64,000 bases of DNA from Segatella copri. Lineage in GTDB: Bacteria > Bacteroidota > Bacteroidia > Bacteroidales > Bacteroidaceae. The position numbers and the translations under genes are program-made. The notes under the pieces were generated by a model, which saw only the letters and a list, made by a program, of their open reading frames with translations, did no database searches and had not been told where the DNA came from. Location: contig NZ_CP156891.1 in the NCBI RefSeq assembly GCF_019249795.2, positions 2,515,001-2,579,000 on the forward strand, in the 5' to 3' direction. This document shows, piece by piece, positions 26,273 to 34,825 of this stretch (position 1 is the first letter of the stretch; each line of letters begins with the position of its first letter).

Positions 26273-26376
26273 AACTACAATTCTTATTTAAATGTTTATA
26301 ATCTTTTTCTCCTGAAAAATAGCGGAATGTATCTGGAATAAAGTTTGTAAAACTCCTTCTTTTTACTTTCCGACCG

Positions 26377-26384
26377 CAAAATTA
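26377..26384 (-). promoter_or_regulatory. -7 box of mdh
   Basis: On the minus strand TAATTTTG followed by CGG fits the -7 element. It lies about 105 bp before the mdh ATG, leaving a long leader. Confidence 0.45.
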
Positions 26385-26424
26385 ATAAAAAGTAATGTAA
26401 ATCGTGCATATTTTTGCGCTTAAA

Positions 26425-26456
26425 TTTGTTGTTAATTCTTAAAAATGTTATCTTTG
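26425..26456 (+). promoter_or_regulatory. promoter of the M24 aminopeptidase gene
   Basis: TTTG (26425-26428) and TATCTTTG (26449-26456) are separated by exactly 20 bp, an ideal Bacteroidetes promoter. The gene starts about 64 bp downstream. Confidence 0.8.
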
Positions 26457-26519
26457 TAATCTCTAATTAGCAAAATGCATTATTTGGAGTTAAGTTAAAC
26501 ATTAAATTGCATAACAATT

Positions 26520-28307
26520 ATGAATGAAATCGAATTACGTTTAGCTAGATTGAGGGAGTTGATGAAGCGTGAACATCTTTCTGCTTTCATCTTTCCTAGT
26601 ACAGATGCTCATCAGAGCGAGTATGTTGCCGACCATTGGAGAGGAAGAGAGTGGATCTCTGGTTTTAACGGGTCGGCTGGTACTGCTGTCGTTACAATGA
26701 AATCGGCTGCTTTATGGACTGACTCCCGCTACTTCCTGGCTGCGGAAGAACAGTTGGAAGGTACTGAATATCAGTTGATGAGGCTGAAAATGGAAGGTAC
26801 GCCTACTATCGCAGAATGGTTGGGAAAAGAATTGCAGGATGTACAATCTCCTGAGGTTGGACTTGATGGCATGGTCAACTCTTATAATTATGTTAAAGAT
26901 TTAAGCTATTCTCTCCGTAAACTCGGTGGAATTACGCTTAGAACGAATTTGGACCCTTTGGATCAGATTTGGGAGAATCGTCCTTCGCTTCCTGCAAATC
27001 CTGTAGAAATTCAACCATTGGAATATGCTGGAGAGACGCTAGCCTCTAAAGTGGCCCGTATCCGTAAGTCTTTGAGAGAACTTCATGCAGATGGTATGCT
27101 CGTTTCTGCTTTGGATGATATTGCTTGGACTTTGAATCTTCGTGGTACAGATGTTCATTGCAATCCTGTATTTGTAAGTTATTTGTTGATTGAAAGCGAT
27201 AAAGTTTCTCTTTTCGTGGATGATAATAAATTATCTCCTGAAGTAAAACAGTATCTTCAAGACAATCAGGTTTCTCTCTATAAATATAATAAGGTGGAAA
27301 AATGCCTTGAATCATATTCGGAATATAATATCCTGTTAGATGGAGATGAAACGAGCTATTATCTGTGGAAAGCTGTAAAATGCCAGGAAATTGTTGCTGC
27401 TGGTTCTCCTATTCCGGCTATGAAGGCTGTGAAAAATAAAGCAGAAATAGAGGGCTACCGTAGTGCAATGCTTAAAGATGGTGTTGCTATGGTTAAGTTC
27501 TTGAAGTGGCTGAAACCTGCTGTTGAGGCTGGCGGACAAACAGAAATTTCCATTGATGAGAAATTAACATCGCTACGTGCCGAACAGAAACTGTTCAGAG
27601 ATATTTCTTTTGATACGATTGCCGGCTATGCGCAGCATGGAGCAATAGTCCATTATGAGGCAACTCCTGAAACAGATGTCGTTCTGAAACCGGAAGGCTT
27701 GATCCTGATAGACTCTGGGGCTCAATACCAGGATGGTACTACTGATATTACCCGTACCATAGCCTTGGGGGCCGTATCTGAAGAGATGAAGCATATTTAT
27801 ACCTTGGTTCTGAAAGCGCATATTCAGTTGGAATTGGTTAAATTCCCCGATGGTGCATCAGGAACACAGTTGGATGCTGTAGGAAGAGAGTGTATGTGGC
27901 GTGAAGGATATAATTTCTTGCATGGTACAGGCCATGGAGTAGGTTCGTATCTCTGTGTGCACGAAGGCCCTCATCAAATAAGAATGGAGTGGATGCCTAC
28001 ACCTTTGAGAGCTGGAATGACCTTGACTGATGAGCCTGGTTTGTATCTGGCAGGTAAGTTCGGCGTAAGAATAGAAAATACGGTGCTGATTTCAGACTAC
28101 ATGTCTACTGAGTTCGGTAAATTCCTGCAGATAGAGCCTCTTACTCTTTGTCCTATAGATACCACTCCTATAGATGTTGATATGTTGTTGCCTGAAGAGA
28201 TTGACTGGCTCAATGCTTATCATCATTCAGTTTATGAAAAATTGTCTCCTTTCCTTGATGAAGAGGAGAAAATATGGCTTGAAAATGCTACAAAACCCAT
28301 AAAATGA
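26520..28307 (+). CDS. M24B aminopeptidase P-type metallopeptidase
   Basis: The 595-residue protein resembles long, three-domain aminopeptidase P enzymes that remove an N-terminal residue before proline. Two N-terminal creatinase-like domains begin RLARLRELMKREHLSAFIFP and GTDVHCNPVFVSYLLIESDK. The C-terminal pita-bread domain carries the metal ligands: Asp in LILIDSGAQYQDGTTDITRT, His in HGTGHGVGSYLCVHEGPH, Glu in TDEPGLYL and Glu in GVRIENTVLI. All five ligands are present. There is no signal peptide, so it is cytoplasmic. It has its own strong promoter. Confidence 0.93.
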   Translation: MNEIELRLARLRELMKREHLSAFIFPSTDAHQSEYVADHWRGREWISGFNGSAGTAVVTMKSAALWTDSRYFLAAEEQLEGTEYQLMRLKMEGTPTIAEWLGKELQDVQSPEVGLDGMVNSYNYVKDLSYSLRKLGGITLRTNLDPLDQIWENRPSLPANPVEIQPLEYAGETLASKVARIRKSLRELHADGMLVSALDDIAWTLNLRGTDVHCNPVFVSYLLIESDKVSLFVDDNKLSPEVKQYLQDNQVSLYKYNKVEKCLESYSEYNILLDGDETSYYLWKAVKCQEIVAAGSPIPAMKAVKNKAEIEGYRSAMLKDGVAMVKFLKWLKPAVEAGGQTEISIDEKLTSLRAEQKLFRDISFDTIAGYAQHGAIVHYEATPETDVVLKPEGLILIDSGAQYQDGTTDITRTIALGAVSEEMKHIYTLVLKAHIQLELVKFPDGASGTQLDAVGRECMWREGYNFLHGTGHGVGSYLCVHEGPHQIRMEWMPTPLRAGMTLTDEPGLYLAGKFGVRIENTVLISDYMSTEFGKFLQIEPLTLCPIDTTPIDVDMLLPEEIDWLNAYHHSVYEKLSPFLDEEEKIWLENATKPIK

Positions 28308-28337
28308 ACATTTTAGAGTAAAAAGTTGAAGAAAAAC

Positions 28338-28368
28338 TTGGTAGTTTGATAAAATAGATGTAATTTTG
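28338..28368 (+). promoter_or_regulatory. promoter of rpsU
   Basis: TTG (28338-28340), immediately GTAGTTT, then 13 bp and TAATTTTG (28361-28368) followed by CACCCG. The -33 to -7 spacing is 20 bp. The GTAGTTT module recurs with the same geometry before the recombinase gene and rpsL. Confidence 0.8.
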
Positions 28369-28443
28369 CACCCGCAAATTGTGGCATTGCCATATTTCGC
28401 ATTGAATAACATAAGTTTAACATAATAAATTAAAAGCAAAAAA

Positions 28444-28635
28444 ATGATTATTGTACCAGTTAAAGACGGTGAGAACATCGAGAGAGCTCTCAAGAAGTTT
28501 AAGAGAAAATTCGAAAAGACAGGTGTTGTTAAGGAGCTTCGTGCTCGTCAGCAGTATGACAAGCCTTCTGTTTTGAAGCGTCTCAAGATGGAACACGCCA
28601 TCTACGTACAGCAGTTGCGTGCAAACGAGGAATAA
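28444..28635 (+). CDS. rpsU: ribosomal protein bS21
   Basis: The 63-residue small-subunit protein (IIVPVKDGENIERALKKFKR) sits near the 3' end of 16S rRNA. In Bacteroidota it helps hide the anti-Shine-Dalgarno sequence, which explains why most genes here have no such site. Some relatives carry a strong Shine-Dalgarno site before rpsU for feedback. None is visible here; the leader is AT-rich and ends in AAAGCAAAAAA. The protein has normal length. A recombinase gene with its own copy of the same promoter module follows. Confidence 0.95.
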   Translation: MIIVPVKDGENIERALKKFKRKFEKTGVVKELRARQQYDKPSVLKRLKMEHAIYVQQLRANEE

Positions 28636-28656
28636 AAGTAAAAAATCCTCAAAAAA

Positions 28657-28688
28657 TTTGGTAGTTTAAAATAATTTTCGTAACTTCG
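28657..28688 (+). promoter_or_regulatory. promoter of the XerC/D-type recombinase gene
   Basis: TTTG (28657-28660), then GTAGTTT, 13 bp and TAACTTCG (28681-28688). The geometry is identical to the rpsU promoter, but the -7 box deviates at one position (C for T), so it may be weaker. Confidence 0.6.
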
Positions 28689-28715
28689 TTGCCGAAATGA
28701 AAAAGGTACGACGTT

Positions 28716-29600
28716 ATGTTGAGTATAGATAAGTTCTTGGAATATTTGCGCTCTGAACTGAACAGGTCGCAGAGGACGGTAGAAAACTATCGCGAAGATT
28801 TGAAACTCTTTGAGCAGTATGCTAGGAACTTGTCTGAATCCTTCACTTGGGAATCTGTTGATTCTGATATGATTCGCAACTGGATGGAGCATATGATAGA
28901 TGCAGGAAATAAGGCAACCTCGGTTAATCGCCGGTTGAGTGCTTTGAAAATGTTCTATCGGTTTGCTTTAGTCAGACATTATGTGGAGTCGGATCCCGCT
29001 CATAGCCTCAAAGGACCTAAGGAGAGTAGACCGCTACCTCAATTCTTGAAAGAAAATGAGATGGATGAGCTGCTTGACAGGAAAATGTGGGGCGATGATT
29101 ATAATAATGTACGCGCACGTACTATTATAATATTGTTCTATGAGACGGGAATGCGATTGTCAGAGTTGATAGGACTTGATGTTGACGATGTGAACTTTAT
29201 CAAAAAAGAGATAAAGATTACGGGTAAGGGAAACAAACAACGTATAGTTCCTTTTGGTAACGAGCTTAAAAATGCTCTTTCGGAATATTTGGCTCTAAGA
29301 GCACAAAGGGTGATGGTTAGGTCTGGAGCTCTTTTGCTTGCGGATAAGGGCGGACGGATGAGTCCGGTTCAAGTCAGAGAAATCGTGAAGGAGAACCTCG
29401 CAAGGGTTTGCTCGTTGAAAAAGAACAGTCCGCACGTGTTGAGGCATACGTTTGCTACTGCAATGTTGAATCATGGTGCAGGAATTGAAAGTTTGAAAAG
29501 ACTGTTAGGACATGCGAAACTCTCGACGACCGAGATTTATACGCATACAACGTTTGAACAGTTGAAACGAGTTTATATTGAAGCCCATCCTCGGGCGTAA
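28716..29600 (+). CDS. tyrosine recombinase of the XerC/XerD type
   Basis: The 294-residue protein is a site-specific recombinase like those that resolve chromosome dimers at dif. An N-terminal SAM-like domain (FLEYLRSELNRSQRTVENYR) is followed by the catalytic domain. The catalytic residues are Arg in ETGMRLSELIGLD, Lys near ITGKGNKQR, His and Arg in PHVLRHTFATAML, His in LLGHAKLSTTEIY, and the nucleophile Tyr in EIYTHTT. Length and order are those of XerC/XerD. Location between rpsU and hpf, rather than in a mobile element, favours the housekeeping role. I cannot tell XerC from XerD. Confidence 0.9.
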   Translation: MLSIDKFLEYLRSELNRSQRTVENYREDLKLFEQYARNLSESFTWESVDSDMIRNWMEHMIDAGNKATSVNRRLSALKMFYRFALVRHYVESDPAHSLKGPKESRPLPQFLKENEMDELLDRKMWGDDYNNVRARTIIILFYETGMRLSELIGLDVDDVNFIKKEIKITGKGNKQRIVPFGNELKNALSEYLALRAQRVMVRSGALLLADKGGRMSPVQVREIVKENLARVCSLKKNSPHVLRHTFATAMLNHGAGIESLKRLLGHAKLSTTEIYTHTTFEQLKRVYIEAHPRA

Positions 29601-29623
29601 CCTTTTAAAAAATGGAGGTAACT

Positions 29624-29923
29624 ATGGAAATTAAGATTCAGTCGATTCACTTCGACGCTACCGAGAAGTTACAGGCGTTTATCGAAAAGAAAGTCGCCAA
29701 GTTAGAAAAAACTTTTGAAGATATACAGAAAGTAGAGGTGCAATTAAAGGTCGTGAAGCCTGCTACTGCCTTGAATAAGGAAGTTCATCTGGAAGTTGCT
29801 GTCCCTGGAACCAAGTTGTTCGTAGAAAAGACATGTGACACTTTTGAGGAAGGAATTGACCAGGCAGTGGACTCAATGAAGGTTCAATTGACCAAATTTA
29901 AAGAAAAATCAAGGAATCGATAA
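29624..29923 (+). CDS. hpf: ribosome hibernation promoting factor, short form
   Basis: The 99-residue protein has the beta-alpha fold that binds in the decoding centre of idle ribosomes (EIKIQSIHFDATEKLQAFIE and KFKEKSRNR at the end). It is of the short HPF/YfiA class without the long C-terminal dimerisation domain. I chose the ATG at 29624 because a clear Shine-Dalgarno GGAGG lies five bases upstream, which is unusual in this window. An upstream in-frame ATG at 29612 would overlap that site. It sits directly before a tRNA cluster. Confidence 0.9.
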   Translation: MEIKIQSIHFDATEKLQAFIEKKVAKLEKTFEDIQKVEVQLKVVKPATALNKEVHLEVAVPGTKLFVEKTCDTFEEGIDQAVDSMKVQLTKFKEKSRNR

Positions 29924-29940
29924 AAAAAACTCGAAAAAAT

Positions 29941-29971
29941 TTTGTTGATTCAAAAAATAGTTGTATCTTTG
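29941..29971 (+). promoter_or_regulatory. promoter of the tRNA-tuf cluster
   Basis: TTTG (29941-29944) and TATCTTTG (29964-29971) are separated by 19 bp. The spacer and first bases of the -7 box, TTCAAAAAATAGTTGTA, recur exactly before rpsM. Confidence 0.85.
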
Positions 29972-30022
29972 CAGCCGTTTTCCGGTAGATGGAAATTTAG
30001 CCGTATTGCGGTTGTAAAGATT

Positions 30023-30096
30023 GCCTCTTTAGCTCAGTTGGCCAGAGCACGTGATTTGTAATCTCGGGGTCGTTGGTTCGAATCCGACAAGAGGCT
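30023..30096 (+). tRNA. tRNA-Thr (TGT)
   Basis: The acceptor strands GCCTCTT and AAGAGGC pair fully. The D-arm AGCTCAGTTGGCCAGAGCA, the anticodon loop TTTGTAA with TGT, and the T-arm GGTTCGAATCC are present. It is the first of four tRNAs ahead of tuf; no CCA is encoded. Confidence 0.95.
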
Positions 30097-30116
30097 CAGA
30101 AAAAAAAGAAAAGTTT

Positions 30117-30198
30117 GGGTAGTTACCAGAGTGGCCAAATGGGGCAGACTGTAAATCTGCTGGCTATGCCTTCGGTGGTTCGAATCCATCACTACCCA
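30117..30198 (+). tRNA. tRNA-Tyr (GTA)
   Basis: Acceptor GGGTAGT pairs with ACTACCC. The anticodon GTA sits in CTGTAAA, and a long variable arm (CTGGCTATGCCTTCGG) marks it as class II, as expected for bacterial tRNA-Tyr. Confidence 0.95.
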
Positions 30199-30211
30199 CT
30201 TTCTTTGATAA

Positions 30212-30284
30212 GCGGAAATAGCTCAGTTGATAGAGCACTAGCCTTCCAAGCTGGGGGTCGCGGGTTTGAGCCCCGTTTTCCGCT
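30212..30284 (+). tRNA. tRNA-Gly (TCC)
   Basis: Acceptor GCGGAAA pairs with TTTCCGC. The anticodon loop is CTTCCAA with TCC, and the T-arm is GGGTTTGAGCCCC. It lies 13 bp after tRNA-Tyr. Confidence 0.95.
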
Positions 30285-30298
30285 CAATTTATTAACTT

Positions 30299-30370
<72 letters not shown>

Positions 30371-30438
30371 CTATCGTTCTAGATGCTTAGGATGGTAGAG
30401 GAACAGATTATTCATTTATATAAATAAAAAGAAAAGCT

Positions 30439-31635
30439 ATGGCTAAAGAAGAATTCGTGCGTACCAAACCGCATGTTAACATTGGTACAATTGGTCATGT
30501 TGACCATGGTAAGACTACTCTGACCGCTGCTATCTCTAAGGTATTGAACGAGAAGCTCGGTACAACTGAGGCAGTTAAGTCATTCGATCAGATTGATAAT
30601 GCTCCTGAGGAGAAAGAGCGTGGTATCACTATCAACTCTGCTCACATCGAGTATGAGACAGCAAAGCGTCATTATGCACACGTTGACTGTCCTGGACATG
30701 CTGACTATGTAAAGAACATGGTTACTGGTGCTGCTCAGATGGATGGTGCAATCTTGGTTTGTGCTGCTACTGATGGTCCTATGCCACAGACACGTGAGCA
30801 CGTACTTCTTGCACGTCAGGTAAACGTACCTCGCTTGGTTGTTTTCTTGAACAAGTGTGATATGGTTGATGATGAGGAGATGCTTGAGCTCGTTGAGATG
30901 GAGCTTCGTGAGATCCTCGAGCAGTATGGTTATGAGGAGGATACTCCAATTGTACGTGGTTCTGCTCTCGGTGCTTTGAACGGTGTTGAGAAGTGGGTTA
31001 AGTCTGTTGAGGCTTTGATGGATACAGTTGATGAGTGGATTCAGGAGCCAGAGCGCGAGATTGATAAGCCATTCTTGATGCCTATCGAGGATGTATTCTC
31101 AATTACAGGTCGTGGTACTGTTGCTACAGGTCGTATTGAGACAGGTCGTTGTAAGGTAGGTGACGAAGTTCAGTTGCTCGGTCTTGGTGAGGACAAGAAG
31201 TCAGTTATTACTGGTGTTGAGATGTTCCGTAAGATCCTTGCAGAGGGTGAAGCTGGTGATAACGTAGGTTTGCTTCTCCGTGGTATCGATAAGGCTGAGG
31301 TTAAGCGTGGTATGGTAGTTGTACACCCAGGTGCTATTACTCCTCACGATCACTTCAAGGCTTCTATCTATGTATTGAAGAAGGAAGAGGGTGGCCGTCA
31401 CACTCCATTCGGTAACAAGTATCGTCCTCAGTTCTATCTCCGTACTATGGACTGTACAGGTGAAATCAAGCTTCCTGAGGGAGTTGAGATGGTAATGCCT
31501 GGAGATAACGTAGAGATTGAGGTAGAGTTGATCTATAAGGTTGCTTTGAACGAGGGTCTTCGTTTCGCTATCCGTGAGGGTGGTCGTACAGTAGGTTCTG
31601 GTCAGATTACAACAATTCTCGACGATATCAAGTAA
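30439..31635 (+). CDS. tuf: elongation factor Tu
   Basis: The 398-residue GTPase carries aminoacyl-tRNA to the ribosome. The G motifs are in order: P-loop GHVDHGKTT, switch [25 protein letters not shown] and GSALGAL. Domains 2 and 3 follow ([32 protein letters not shown]). The gene lies between a four-tRNA cluster and tRNA-Trp, the arrangement widespread in bacteria. No separate promoter is visible, so it is likely read with the tRNAs. A terminator follows before tRNA-Trp. Confidence 0.98.
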   Translation: MAKEEFVRTKPHVNIGTIGHVDHGKTTLTAAISKVLNEKLGTTEAVKSFDQIDNAPEEKERGITINSAHIEYETAKRHYAHVDCPGHADYVKNMVTGAAQMDGAILVCAATDGPMPQTREHVLLARQVNVPRLVVFLNKCDMVDDEEMLELVEMELREILEQYGYEEDTPIVRGSALGALNGVEKWVKSVEALMDTVDEWIQEPEREIDKPFLMPIEDVFSITGRGTVATGRIETGRCKVGDEVQLLGLGEDKKSVITGVEMFRKILAEGEAGDNVGLLLRGIDKAEVKRGMVVVHPGAITPHDHFKASIYVLKKEEGGRHTPFGNKYRPQFYLRTMDCTGEIKLPEGVEMVMPGDNVEIEVELIYKVALNEGLRFAIREGGRTVGSGQITTILDDIK

Positions 31636-31665
31636 TTTAGATTTATCTAATTTGCTATATATATC

Positions 31666-31697
31666 AGACTCCCCTCCTAAGGGAGCGGGAGTCTTTC
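31666..31697 (+). terminator. terminator or attenuator after tuf
   Basis: AGACTCCC and GGGAGTCT form an eight-base perfect stem around a CTCCTAAGGGAGC-like loop, followed by TTTC. The weak T-run and the lack of a promoter before tRNA-Trp suggest partial read-through. Confidence 0.65.
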
Positions 31698-31698
31698 T

Positions 31699-31771
31699 AC
31701 GGGTTTAGCTCAGTTGGTAGAGCACTGGTCTCCAAAACCAGGTGTCGAGGGTTCGAGCCCTTCAACCCGTG
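31699..31771 (+). tRNA. tRNA-Trp (CCA)
   Basis: Acceptor ACGGGTT pairs with AACCCGT, discriminator G. The anticodon loop CTCCAAA holds CCA and the T-arm is GGGTTCGAGCCC. Its place between tuf and secE is conserved among bacteria. Confidence 0.95.
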
Positions 31772-31787
31772 CTAAATAGAAGATAAT

Positions 31788-31976
31788 ATGAATAAAATAG
31801 TAAATTATTGCAAGGCATGTTACGATGAACTTGCGCATAAGACTACTTGGCCATCACGTGCCGAACTTACTCATAGTGCAATGGTTGTATTATCTGCTTC
31901 CCTAGTCATTGCACTTGTTGTGTTCGCGATGGATTCTATTTTCAAAGCCTTTATGGGTGTAGTTTATCCAGGTTAA
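31788..31976 (+). CDS. secE: preprotein translocase subunit SecE
   Basis: The 62-residue protein is the small clamp subunit of the SecYEG channel. It has the short single-helix form. The amphipathic segment with the conserved KTTWPSRAEL is followed by one membrane helix (AMVVLSASLVIALVVFAM). It lies 16 bp after tRNA-Trp and 12 bp before nusG, the standard order. Confidence 0.95.
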   Translation: MNKIVNYCKACYDELAHKTTWPSRAELTHSAMVVLSASLVIALVVFAMDSIFKAFMGVVYPG

Positions 31977-31988
31977 TTTTTTAAGGAA

Positions 31989-32531
31989 ATGGCAGACGCA
32001 GGAAATAAATGGTATGTGCTTAAAGCCGTTAGTGGTAAAGAAGCTAAGGTGAAAGAATACATCGAAGCTGAAATGAAGCACAATGATTTACTAGCAGCAA
32101 ATGTTTCTCAGGTGTTGATTCCAGTTGAGAAGCATGCAACTGTGCGTAATGGAAAGAGAGTCGTTAAAGAAAAGGTCTCTCTTCCAGGTTATGTTTTTGT
32201 GGAGGCCAAACTGAAGGGTGATGTAGCGCATACGTTGCGTTTCCTCCCTAATGTTTTGGGTTTCCTTGGAGGTTTGGATGAACCAACGCCAGTTCCACAG
32301 CGCGATATCAATCGTATGCTGGGTTCTGCAGAGGAGACTGAGTTTGAGGAGAATCTTGATTGTCCTTACTTGGTTAATGATACCGTTAAGGTTATGGAAG
32401 GTCCATTCAGTGGTTTCAGCGGAATCGTTGAAGAGGTTAATGCTGAAAAGCATAAGCTGAAAGTTACGGTTAAGATTTTCGGACGTAAAACTCCGTTGGA
32501 ATTAGGTTTTATGCAAGTAGAAAAGGAATAG
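31989..32531 (+). CDS. nusG: transcription elongation and antitermination factor NusG
   Basis: The 180-residue protein binds RNA polymerase through its N-terminal NGN domain (KWYVLKAVSGKEAKVKEYIE; PGYVFVEAKL) and contacts S10 or Rho through a C-terminal KOW domain (NDTVKVMEGPFSGFSGIVEE). It couples transcription to translation. It follows secE and precedes the L11 gene, as in most bacteria. Bacteroidota often also have NusG paralogues for capsule loci; this one, by context, is the core factor. Confidence 0.96.
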   Translation: MADAGNKWYVLKAVSGKEAKVKEYIEAEMKHNDLLAANVSQVLIPVEKHATVRNGKRVVKEKVSLPGYVFVEAKLKGDVAHTLRFLPNVLGFLGGLDEPTPVPQRDINRMLGSAEETEFEENLDCPYLVNDTVKVMEGPFSGFSGIVEEVNAEKHKLKVTVKIFGRKTPLELGFMQVEKE

Positions 32532-32589
32532 GATTCTGTTACGAGATTGTTATTCCTTATAAGTTTCAATTTTAAATATTAACAAAGAA

Positions 32590-33030
32590 ATGGCTAAAGA
32601 AGTTGCTGGATTAATCAAATTACAGATTAAAGGTGGCGCTGCGAATCCTTCACCTCCAGTAGGACCTGCATTGGGTTCTAAGGGTATTAATATTATGGGA
32701 TTCTGCAAGGAATTCAACGCCCGTACCCAGGACAAAGCAGGTAAAGTGTTGCCAGTAGTTATTACTTATTATACTGACAAGTCTTTTGATTTTATTATCA
32801 AGACTCCACCTGCTGCAGTTCAATTGAAAGAGGCTGCCAAAATCAAGTCAGGTTCTGCTCAGCCTAATCGTCAGAAGGTTGCTTCTCTTACTTGGGATCA
32901 GGTAAAAGTAATCGCTGAGGATAAGATGAAGGACTTGAACTGCTTTACTGTAGAATCAGCTATGAAGCTCATCGCTGGTACTGCAAGAAGTATGGGTATT
33001 ACTGTAAAAGGGGACTTCCCTGGTAAATAA
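32590..33030 (+). CDS. rplK: ribosomal protein uL11
   Basis: The 146-residue protein forms the base of the factor-binding centre with its 23S rRNA segment. The Pro-rich hinge [20 protein letters not shown] and the C-terminal RNA-binding part ([20 protein letters not shown]) are intact. It binds the thiostrepton and stringent-response region. It lies 58 bp after nusG and 21 bp before rplA. A Bacteroidota-like short leader with AACAAAGAA precedes the ATG. Confidence 0.96.
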   Translation: MAKEVAGLIKLQIKGGAANPSPPVGPALGSKGINIMGFCKEFNARTQDKAGKVLPVVITYYTDKSFDFIIKTPPAAVQLKEAAKIKSGSAQPNRQKVASLTWDQVKVIAEDKMKDLNCFTVESAMKLIAGTARSMGITVKGDFPGK

Positions 33031-33051
33031 TTTAAAACTTCAATTAGAAAA

Positions 33052-33744
33052 ATGAGTAAACTGACAAAAAATCAAAAATCAGTAGCTGATAAGGTTGAAG
33101 CAGGGAAGGCATACACATTGAAGGAGGCTTCAGAGTTGGTAAAGGAAATTACCACTACCAAGTTTGATGCATCTCTTGATATTGATGTACGCTTAGGTGT
33201 TGATCCACGTAAGGCTAACCAGATGGTTCGTGGCGTTGTTTCATTGCCAAACGGAACAGGTAAGGTTACTCGTGTGCTCGCACTCTGTACTCCTGATCAG
33301 GAAGCTGCTGCTAAGGAAGCAGGCGCTGATTATGTAGGTCTTGACGAATACGTTGAGAAGATTAAGGGTGGTTGGACAGATATTGATGTCATCATCACAA
33401 TGCCTTCTTGTATGGGTAAGATTGGTCCTTTGGGTCGTGTACTCGGTCCTCGTGGTTTGATGCCTAACCCTAAGAGTGGCACTGTAACTATGGATGTTGC
33501 TAAGGCAGTAAAGGAAGTTAAGCAAGGTAAGATTGACTTTAAGGTTGATAAGGCTGGTATTATCCATACTTCAATCGGTAAGGTTAGCATGACTCCTGAG
33601 CAGATCTATGGAAATGCTAAGGAATTCATCAACACAGTTATCAAGCTGAAGCCTGCTGCTGCTAAAGGTACATATATCAAGAGTATCTTTATTTCTAGCA
33701 CTATGAGTAAGGGTATCAAGATTGATCCTAAATCAGTTGAATAA
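33052..33744 (+). CDS. rplA: ribosomal protein uL1
   Basis: The 230-residue protein builds the mobile L1 stalk that helps release E-site tRNA. The two-domain pattern is clear: [40 protein letters not shown] and a C-terminal [18 protein letters not shown]. In other bacteria L1 represses its own operon by binding the leader; I see no obvious mimic here. It lies between rplK and rplJ with short spacers. Confidence 0.96.
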   Translation: MSKLTKNQKSVADKVEAGKAYTLKEASELVKEITTTKFDASLDIDVRLGVDPRKANQMVRGVVSLPNGTGKVTRVLALCTPDQEAAAKEAGADYVGLDEYVEKIKGGWTDIDVIITMPSCMGKIGPLGRVLGPRGLMPNPKSGTVTMDVAKAVKEVKQGKIDFKVDKAGIIHTSIGKVSMTPEQIYGNAKEFINTVIKLKPAAAKGTYIKSIFISSTMSKGIKIDPKSVE

Positions 33745-33762
33745 CTCTAAAAGTTTTGTAAA

Positions 33763-34281
33763 ATGAAGAAAGAAGTTAAAGATACTATTATCGCTGAACT
33801 TGGACAGAAGTTGCAGGAGTTTCCTCATTTCTATCTTGTAGATGTTACAGGATTGAATGCTGAGAAGACAAGCGCACTCCGTCGTAAGTGCTTCCAGAGC
33901 GAGATTAAGATGGTTGTTGTTAAGAATTCCTTGCTTCACAAGGCGTTCGAGGCTTCAGATATCGATTTCTCTGAGCTCTATGGCTGCTTGAAGGGTACTA
34001 CTGCTGTAATGTTTGCCAATACAGCTAATGTACCAGCTAAGTTGTTGAAGGAATATGACAAGGAAGGTGTTCCAACACTGAAGGCTGCTTATGCAGAGGA
34101 AAGCTTCTACGTTGGCGCAGACAAACTTGCAGAACTTTCAGCTCTCAAGAGCAAGAACGAAGTTATCGCAGAGATTGTTGCTTTGCTCCAGTCACCTGCA
34201 AAGAACGTTGTTTCAGCTCTTCAATCAGGAAGCAACACTATTCATGGTGTGCTTAAGACATTGGGCGAGCGTCCTGAGTAA
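33763..34281 (+). CDS. rplJ: ribosomal protein uL10
   Basis: The 172-residue protein anchors the L7/L12 stalk to the ribosome. The N-terminal part (HFYLVDVTGLNAEKTSALRR) binds rRNA, and the C-terminal helix (LQSPAKNVVSALQSGSNTIH) carries the L12 dimers. It lies 18 bp after rplA and 56 bp before rplL. L10-L12 often control their own operon. Confidence 0.95.
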   Translation: MKKEVKDTIIAELGQKLQEFPHFYLVDVTGLNAEKTSALRRKCFQSEIKMVVVKNSLLHKAFEASDIDFSELYGCLKGTTAVMFANTANVPAKLLKEYDKEGVPTLKAAYAEESFYVGADKLAELSALKSKNEVIAEIVALLQSPAKNVVSALQSGSNTIHGVLKTLGERPE

Positions 34282-34337
34282 TCAATCACAATGTTATCAT
34301 TAATTATAGTATAAACAAAAATAAAATTTAGAATAAA

Positions 34338-34715
34338 ATGGCAGATATCAAAGCTATTGCAGAAGAGTTAGTAAATCTTACTGTTAAGGAAGTTAATGAG
34401 TTGGCAACAGTCCTCAAGGACGAGTATGGTATTGAGCCTGCTGCTGCAGCTGTAGCTGTAGCTGCTGGTCCTGCTGCTGGTGGTGCAGCTGCAGCTGAGG
34501 AGAAGTCTACATTCGACGTAGTCCTCGCTGAGGTTGGTGGCGCTAAGCTCCAGGTTGTAAAGGCTGTTAAGGAGGCTTGTGGTCTCGGTTTGAAAGAGGC
34601 TAAGGATCTCGTAGACGGTGCTCCTTCTACAATCAAGGAAGGTGTAGCTAAGGACGAGGCTGAGAACCTTAAGAAGGCTATCGAAGAGGCCGGTGCTAAG
34701 GTAGAGCTCAAGTAA
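34338..34715 (+). CDS. rplL: ribosomal protein bL12 (L7/L12)
   Basis: The 125-residue stalk protein recruits translation factors. Three parts are visible: an N-terminal dimer domain ([20 protein letters not shown]), an Ala/Gly/Val-rich hinge at about residues 35-55, and the factor-binding domain ([20 protein letters not shown]). Length is normal. A hairpin with five T follows before rpoB and probably lowers read-through into rpoBC. Confidence 0.97.
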   Translation: MADIKAIAEELVNLTVKEVNELATVLKDEYGIEPAAAAVAVAAGPAAGGAAAAEEKSTFDVVLAEVGGAKLQVVKAVKEACGLGLKEAKDLVDGAPSTIKEGVAKDEAENLKKAIEEAGAKVELK

Positions 34716-34742
34716 TTAGAGTAATACATTTTTTATATAAAT

Positions 34743-34780
34743 GGTTAGGATTCTCCAAGTAGGTGAGTCCTAACCTTTTT
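34743..34780 (+). terminator. attenuating terminator between rplL and rpoB
   Basis: GGTTAGGATTC and GAGTCCTAACC pair over about 11 bp around a loop, followed by five T. I see no promoter between it and rpoB, so it probably sets the ratio of ribosomal to polymerase transcripts. Confidence 0.75.
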
Positions 34781-34825
34781 GTGTCTTTTATTATATTATT
34801 AATAAAACCCATTTAATAACTTCTA

